From assembly GCA_029256185.1 (NCBI GenBank), contig JAQSYI010000024.1, forward strand, positions 1 through 64,000: a stretch of DNA of 64,000 nt, read 5' to 3'. Both the position numbers and the translations under genes were made by a program. Below are positions 59,096-64,000 of the stretch, one piece after another. The notes under the pieces are model-generated. The model searched no databases, had not been told where the DNA came from, and worked only from the letters and a program-made list of their open reading frames with translations. This stretch comes from Paenibacillaceae bacterium. GTDB lineage: Bacteria; Bacillota; Bacilli; Paenibacillales; NBRC-103111. Each line of letters starts with the position of its first letter. The first letter of the stretch is position 1.

Positions 59096-60910
59096 TCAAC
59101 CATCCTCATCCTTGGCGGTGGAGGCTTGCTGACCGGCAGCTTCCCGTATGTCGTCCCCGGAGACAGAGAAAATCTCATTCATCTTCCGGCGGAGACCGCA
59201 TGCCTCGTCAATATGCTTTACACACGTGCGGACGGTGCTTGGCGAGATCAGATAACGGGCCGCCATTTCTTCATAAGTCACCGCACGCCGGTGCATCTTG
59301 GCGGTAAGATATTCCAGAGCCGCCGCCCATCCGGTACGCATGGACATCCGGGGCTGTTTGGGATGAATCCGGGTTAAATACTCCACCCACAGCGTCTCCA
59401 GATCATGCTGCTGCACCAGATCATACCGTTTATTCAGGCTGGCAAAGCAGAGCTCCAGCACCTCCGACCAATTGTCATCCCATTGTGGAAGCTTGGGAGC
59501 GTATGGCCGCGGCTCCAGATGAACCGGCTCCCCGTCCAGGATCACCGTAAACGGCTCCTTCCACCCGATGCTCCGCAGCGCAAACATGGCCACCCGCTTT
59601 AAGTAATCGTTCTCCTCCGGGTCCAGAAGAAACTCGGTCAGCGCTTCCTTCACCTCATTGTCAGCAATCAGACTGAAGGCTTGAATAACCTGCAGCTTCG
59701 TTTCCATATCCCCGTGGCGCAGCGCCCAAAAGAAGGAAGAACGCACCATCGGGTCCTTGCGGATCGATTCGGGAAGCTGGTCTTCGCTGGACTTTTCCAT
59801 AGAGCGGAACTGTTCCTCAAACGGCAGATGATAATGATAGCTCAAGCTGGACCCGCCGTCCCCTGTTTCCTCCTGACGCTTGCGGCGTTTGGCCATCAAA
59901 TTCAGATAGAAGGAAGGAATGTCCGACAAGGGGTCAAGCTTGGTTGTCTGCTGCCAATGCCGCTCCGCCTCTTTATACCGGTTGGTATTTACACAGGCCA
60001 CAGCCAGATAGTGATACAGGCAGGGATCGGCCTGCACTTCACAAGCTCCGCCTTTGAGAAGCCGCTTGAACAGCTGGTAAGCCGCTTCATGCTCTCCCAA
60101 AATACCCATCGTGGTAGCCAGTTTGAATACATGCTCCTGATGGTACGGATAAGTTTTGCGCAGCAGCGCCGTCAGTTTCTCCAGACGTTCCCGGTCCCCG
60201 AGATTCTGGTAGAAAATAGCCAGGTTGCACAGGGCATGCAGATTGCCCTCTTCCTGCTCCAGCACCTGGGCAATGGCATCCATCGCCTTGCCGAAATGAC
60301 CCATATAATAGTAGGCCAATGCGAGATTGTTCCTTGCGGCCAGGAAATCGGGATATTTCTTGATCAGCTTCTTGAGAATCTTCACAGCCTGGGCGAATTG
60401 TCCCTGCTCCAGCAGCTCCCTGGCTTTGTCGTGCAAGAACAGCTCCTCGCGGCTCTTAATCACCTTGGGAGCGGAAGGAGTCTCCAGCTCATAGCTGAGA
60501 TATTCCATCATTTCCTCGGACTCCTGCAGAAATTGGCCGTCGGAATCATTCTCGAGATAATGAATAATCGCCTTCTCAGCGGCTTCGAATTGCTCCATAT
60601 TCGCAAAATTATTGGCCATATAGAAATAGCACTCTGTCATAGAAGGATCTACTTCATCGACAATCCGCTGCAGAATCTGATTGGATTCGCCGTACTTGCC
60701 GATTTCAGATAGAATCCCCGCCAGATTGCAATGATTAACAGGATTCTCCGGCTCGTAATCAACCGCTTTCCGGAAATATTTAATAGCCTGATCATACCGG
60801 CAACGGTCCAGGGAACGGACCGCTCTTTCGAAAAAGAACGTGGCATCCATCTGCAGGGCGATGATCTTCTGTTTTTGTGGAGCCGCCACACGCTTTTTCT
60901 TGCCCACCAT
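59096..60910 (-). CDS. Tetratricopeptide-repeat protein with C-terminal HTH-like segment
   Basis: 604 aa without signal peptide or membrane helix. At least six TPR-like helical pairs lie in residues 25-345 (RYDQAIKYFRKAVDYEPENP; GKYGESNQILQRIV; GQFAQAVKILKKLIKKYPDF; GHFGKAMDAIAQVLEQEEGN; NRYKEAERHWQQTTKLDPLS). A middle region with HEAT-like helices (about 395-460) follows, and a helix-turn-helix-like segment near 545-575 (TYEEMAARYLISPSTVRTCVKHI). The TPRs imply a scaffolding role, and the end suggests DNA binding. RBS GGAGGTG. Position before trxB is reminiscent of other Paenibacillus genomes; function unknown. Confidence 0.75.
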   Translation of the reverse strand: MVGKKKRVAAPQKQKIIALQMDATFFFERAVRSLDRCRYDQAIKYFRKAVDYEPENPVNHCNLAGILSEIGKYGESNQILQRIVDEVDPSMTECYFYMANNFANMEQFEAAEKAIIHYLENDSDGQFLQESEEMMEYLSYELETPSAPKVIKSREELFLHDKARELLEQGQFAQAVKILKKLIKKYPDFLAARNNLALAYYYMGHFGKAMDAIAQVLEQEEGNLHALCNLAIFYQNLGDRERLEKLTALLRKTYPYHQEHVFKLATTMGILGEHEAAYQLFKRLLKGGACEVQADPCLYHYLAVACVNTNRYKEAERHWQQTTKLDPLSDIPSFYLNLMAKRRKRQEETGDGGSSLSYHYHLPFEEQFRSMEKSSEDQLPESIRKDPMVRSSFFWALRHGDMETKLQVIQAFSLIADNEVKEALTEFLLDPEENDYLKRVAMFALRSIGWKEPFTVILDGEPVHLEPRPYAPKLPQWDDNWSEVLELCFASLNKRYDLVQQHDLETLWVEYLTRIHPKQPRMSMRTGWAAALEYLTAKMHRRAVTYEEMAARYLISPSTVRTCVKHIDEACGLRRKMNEIFSVSGDDIREAAGQQASTAKDEDG

Positions 60911-61087
60911 TGTAAAGGCACCTCCGGTTGTTTAGCTTTCTGGCGAATGGGGTGAGACTCGCTAAATTTAAGTATAGCCAAGTGGGTTTTGGAAGTAAAG
61001 GCGAGTTTACCCCGATTCATGACAGGAATGGTGCAGCGCCGTTTTTTTGATCGTATAACTTGCAACAGGAAATAACGCAACCACAAA

Positions 61088-61114
61088 GAACAGACCCCCA
61101 CAGAGGGTCTGTTC
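61088..61114 (-). terminator. Terminator after the SLH glycosidase gene
   Basis: GAACAGACCC pairs perfectly with GGGTCTGTTC; the minus strand continues TTTGTGG. A short U-run, so moderate strength. Confidence 0.65.
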
Positions 61115-61133
61115 TCACACTTATGCAGTGAAA

Positions 61134-64000
61134 TCAATCCAATTCCAGCAAGGAGACAATCAGTTGGGCCGCTTGGCCGCGTGTGGCATAACCGGACGGG
61201 GAAGGATTCCCCCCGAACACGGGATTTGCCAGCAGCGCCGGATCTTTTCCCAGCACAACCGCTGCATTTTGCGCCAGAACAACCATCCCGGAGACGGTCA
61301 AATGCTGGGCAGGCTGGAAATTGCCCGATGATTCAGGGGCAGCGATCCCCTTCCACACGGCAGCGGCTATGGCCGGATAGAGCGGATCAGTATCCGGAAT
61401 ATCCCCGAAGACGGCCGGCGAGTCGGAATAATCGTGGGGAATTTGCAGCGCTTTGGCCAGCATGACCGTCATATCCCCTTTGGTCACGCTATCCTCAGGC
61501 CGGTACTCCCCGGCTGCTCCTCCGGATACAAGGCCCTTGACCGCGATCTCCTCCACATAGGGCTTAGCCCAATGAGTCTCGCCCACATCAGTGAAGGAGG
61601 CGCTCTCAAGCGCTGCAACCGTCATGGAATAGGGCGGCAGCACAATGGCGGAGGTGAAGCCCCCGGCCGGAACCACAGGCAGCGGATTGGTCTTGGGCTC
61701 CTGCCTCCAGATGGTATAATCATTGACCAGATACTCCGGCACGGGATCGCCGCCGCCATAGGTCCAGACAGGCATCATCTCCCGTCCGGGAATGGACACC
61801 TCAATCTCCTTTGCTGTTCTGTTGCTGAATACCACATTCTTCAGAGCGGTGCTATCCCCCAGCCCCCACACGCCTACATCGTTGACCTGCAGATCCTTGC
61901 CGTAGACATAATTGGCCGGGTAAGCATTGTTCATCATCCTGAAGTCTCCTGAGGTCATGGCCATATCGTAGTAATGGTCATTCTCCTCCAGAAGCTTGCC
62001 GATTTCCCGGAAGGTATAATATGGCGGAAGCACCACCATACCCCGCTTGTTGGCAGGATCGAAGCTGTCCTGAATGATGCCGAAGAATTGGTTGTCGATC
62101 AGACAGTGGTATGCGGTCAGTTGGACGACTCCCGACTTCATGAAGTTCAGGAAGCGTTCCATATAATGCATGGAATAGGCAGGCGTCTTGCCCAGATGAA
62201 TCCGGCCCTTCTCTGCGAGATTGGTTTCACCCCCGAAGATTAGCCCGCTGATGCCGCCGTATTCCGTGATCCAGAACTCCTTGCCGGGGAACTCCTGGGC
62301 CTGTTCCTTGATCAGCTGGTACCGGTTTTCATTATTCACATACAGGAAGTCCATAAAGTCCGACTGCGTCATATCATCGATATTGTGGATACCGGTGTAT
62401 TCGTGGGGAATCACCGCATCGTAAATATCGGGATGGGCAGCGATGGTGCGGTTCCATTGCTCCCAACGGACGTAGCGGTTGCCCGCACTGTCCTCCAGAT
62501 CCAGAGGATCATTGGGCTTGTGCGAATCAGGATCCTTGACAATGATGGTCTCCTGCCACTTATCCAGAATGACGATGCCCACCTTAATCTCCGGGTCAAT
62601 GGCCTTAATGGCCTGATAGACGTCGCGGGCTTTGTAGACATAGTCCGTCACGGAAGGAAACTGCCCGCCATATTTGTTCAGATAGAATTCATTGCCCATC
62701 TCAATCCAGACAGGCTGGTTGGAGAGACTGACAATCTCCCGGACCTGCTCTTCAATCTCCGCCACCGACTGGAAGGCCACATTCACCACAAAGGTGCTCG
62801 GCAGCTCCAATTCATTGGGGGCCCGGTAAATATCATCCAGGAAAATACCGTTCAACCCGTTATTAATCCCGTTTACCGAGGTATACTCGAATCCGGTGGT
62901 AATATGGCTGAACCGGGGATCGTTGGCGTTGATCAGAGAGCCCTCTTGGTAGAGATAATAATTGGCCGACGTTCCGTCAGGCACTCTCAGCAAATCCACG
63001 CCAATTTCCCTCATTAGCGCAATATCCCGGGCGCTGTACCAATCATCTGTCCGGCCCAGATCGTTCAGCTTCTGGTAATTGATTCCGTACAAGTCTCCGG
63101 AGATGAATTGGGGCTCCCCATAAACGGAGAAGGTGGCGCTGCCGCTCTCCTGTGCCGCCGCCGGAGTTACCGTTACCGTGCAGGATACGGTGATATTGCT
63201 GCCCGCGCTGACGGCCGTGATGACAGCTGTACCAGGCCCTACTGCGGATACCGCTCTGGCCTTGGAGGCGGTCCCCGTCAGCTTGGCAACCGCGTCATCA
63301 CTGCTGCTCCACACCACACTGTCGTCATCCAATTCCACCGCTTCCGGAGTATAAACCGTCCTCAGATTTTCCGTTTCCCCAACCTGAAGCTCCATCGCTG
63401 TTTTGTGGAATGCCAGACTGGTCAGAACCGGACCCGTATAGGGATTATCCGCAGCAAGGGCGTACACCCTTACTTGATCCAGGCTCGGCTTCAGCAGATA
63501 ATGGCCGAAGGTAATGGTTCTTTTGACCGCAGGGTTCAGCCCCGTATACTGGCCCATGGTCTGATAGGCCGTTGCCGACGCCAGCTTCACCTGGACAATC
63601 ACCGAATTGCCGTCCACCAGCAAGCGGAAGTCGTAGCTCTCACCGGCGGTTATGGCATAGTCGGCCAGCTTGGTTTCACCGGTGACTCCCGATTTGTAGA
63701 AGGAGAGCTTGTTTTGCTTGATCAACAGGGAATCATAATCCGTCCCGTTCACATTGCCCAGATCCACTCTTGCAAAAGCGCCGGGAGCCGACAGATCGGG
63801 AATCGTCAGATTGAACGCAAGCAGAAACTTGGTCCAGGACTTCCCCTTAATCCTTGCCTTGGAGCTGGCGTAGGTGTCCTTGGCTGTAAACCGCCCGTCC
63901 ACATACTGATAATTCATATAGTTCCCCGGTGGAGTGTCCCATTGGGCGGTTGGCGTCTCGAACATATCCTCGAACACCACAGGCCATGATGCGGTCACCT
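61134..64000 (-). CDS. SLH-anchored clan GH-A glycosidase (partial, 5' end beyond window)
   Basis: The last 955 or so residues; the reading frame is open to the window edge and the start lies outside. Order seen: a laminin-G/concanavalin-like domain (to about 185), a bacterial Ig-like domain (TVYTPEAVELDDDSVVWSSSD; about 190-280), a clan GH-A catalytic domain (about 290-800) with IEMGNEFYLNKYGG (acid/base Glu) and FWITEYGGISG (nucleophile Glu), and SLH domains at the C-terminus (SFTDVGETHWAKPYVEEI; VFGDIPDTDPLYPAI). It lacks a dockerin, so it is wall-bound directly. Family within GH-A not certain (GH39/GH51/GH79-like). Confidence 0.75.
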   Translation of the reverse strand, partial: VTASWPVVFEDMFETPTAQWDTPPGNYMNYQYVDGRFTAKDTYASSKARIKGKSWTKFLLAFNLTIPDLSAPGAFARVDLGNVNGTDYDSLLIKQNKLSFYKSGVTGETKLADYAITAGESYDFRLLVDGNSVIVQVKLASATAYQTMGQYTGLNPAVKRTITFGHYLLKPSLDQVRVYALAADNPYTGPVLTSLAFHKTAMELQVGETENLRTVYTPEAVELDDDSVVWSSSDDAVAKLTGTASKARAVSAVGPGTAVITAVSAGSNITVSCTVTVTPAAAQESGSATFSVYGEPQFISGDLYGINYQKLNDLGRTDDWYSARDIALMREIGVDLLRVPDGTSANYYLYQEGSLINANDPRFSHITTGFEYTSVNGINNGLNGIFLDDIYRAPNELELPSTFVVNVAFQSVAEIEEQVREIVSLSNQPVWIEMGNEFYLNKYGGQFPSVTDYVYKARDVYQAIKAIDPEIKVGIVILDKWQETIIVKDPDSHKPNDPLDLEDSAGNRYVRWEQWNRTIAAHPDIYDAVIPHEYTGIHNIDDMTQSDFMDFLYVNNENRYQLIKEQAQEFPGKEFWITEYGGISGLIFGGETNLAEKGRIHLGKTPAYSMHYMERFLNFMKSGVVQLTAYHCLIDNQFFGIIQDSFDPANKRGMVVLPPYYTFREIGKLLEENDHYYDMAMTSGDFRMMNNAYPANYVYGKDLQVNDVGVWGLGDSTALKNVVFSNRTAKEIEVSIPGREMMPVWTYGGGDPVPEYLVNDYTIWRQEPKTNPLPVVPAGGFTSAIVLPPYSMTVAALESASFTDVGETHWAKPYVEEIAVKGLVSGGAAGEYRPEDSVTKGDMTVMLAKALQIPHDYSDSPAVFGDIPDTDPLYPAIAAAVWKGIAAPESSGNFQPAQHLTVSGMVVLAQNAAVVLGKDPALLANPVFGGNPSPSGYATRGQAAQLIVSLLELD

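Overview
The window looks like a chromosomal segment of a Paenibacillus-type member of the Bacillota. The signs are a cggR-gap-pgk-tpiA-gpmI-eno glycolysis operon, the rapZ-yvcK-whiA-crh cluster, CtsR boxes before clpP, strong GGAGG ribosome binding sites, S-layer homology (SLH) anchors, and a large carbohydrate locus with YesM/YesN-type sensing and LplB/LplC-type transport. Most of the window is moderately GC-rich. The first ~5 kb is strikingly AT-rich and foreign in character.

Region 1-5.4 kb is a small genomic island at the 3' end of ssrA (tmRNA). A 23-bp copy of the ssrA 3' end (181-203), still next to a displaced terminator, marks the far edge. The intact ssrA occupies 5406-5766. The island carries a retron: an OLD-type ATPase-TOPRIM effector, then a ~240-nt noncoding RNA bounded by the a1/a2 inverted repeat, then a reverse transcriptase (RT) that starts at a TTG. 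A membrane peptidase gene cut off just before its expected zinc motif lies upstream. No integrase gene is visible.

Region 5.4-21 kb is housekeeping: ssrA-smpB-rnr (trans-translation and RNase R), an esterase, secG, a membrane metalloprotease, the glycolytic operon with its CggR operator and promoter, tRNA-Arg(CCG), and clpP under two tandem CtsR boxes. RNase R carries an unusual Q/E/G-rich insertion in the catalytic domain and a ~300-residue basic tail.

Region 21-52.5 kb is a polysaccharide-use locus. It encodes a GH94 phosphorylase, a secreted GH26-like glycanase, ThuA and Gfo/Idh/MocA proteins, a GH2 beta-mannosidase, a MATE exporter, two sensor kinases with one AraC-type response regulator, and a sugar ABC importer without its ATPase. 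It also holds a compact three-gene unit of two agarase-like (GH50-type, clan GH-A) enzymes ending in dockerins and an SLH protein bearing a cohesin. The larger enzyme has an internal cohesin as well as its own dockerin, so an enzyme A - enzyme B - wall chain is possible, a miniature cellulosome-like assembly.

Region 52.5-64 kb holds crh, whiA, yvcK, rapZ, a ROK glucokinase, a repeat-rich noncoding stretch, trxB, a TPR protein, and the C-terminal part of an SLH-anchored glycosidase that runs off the window. The two findings most worth follow-up are the retron, with its unreported RNA and corrected RT start, and the cohesin/dockerin/SLH surface complex.
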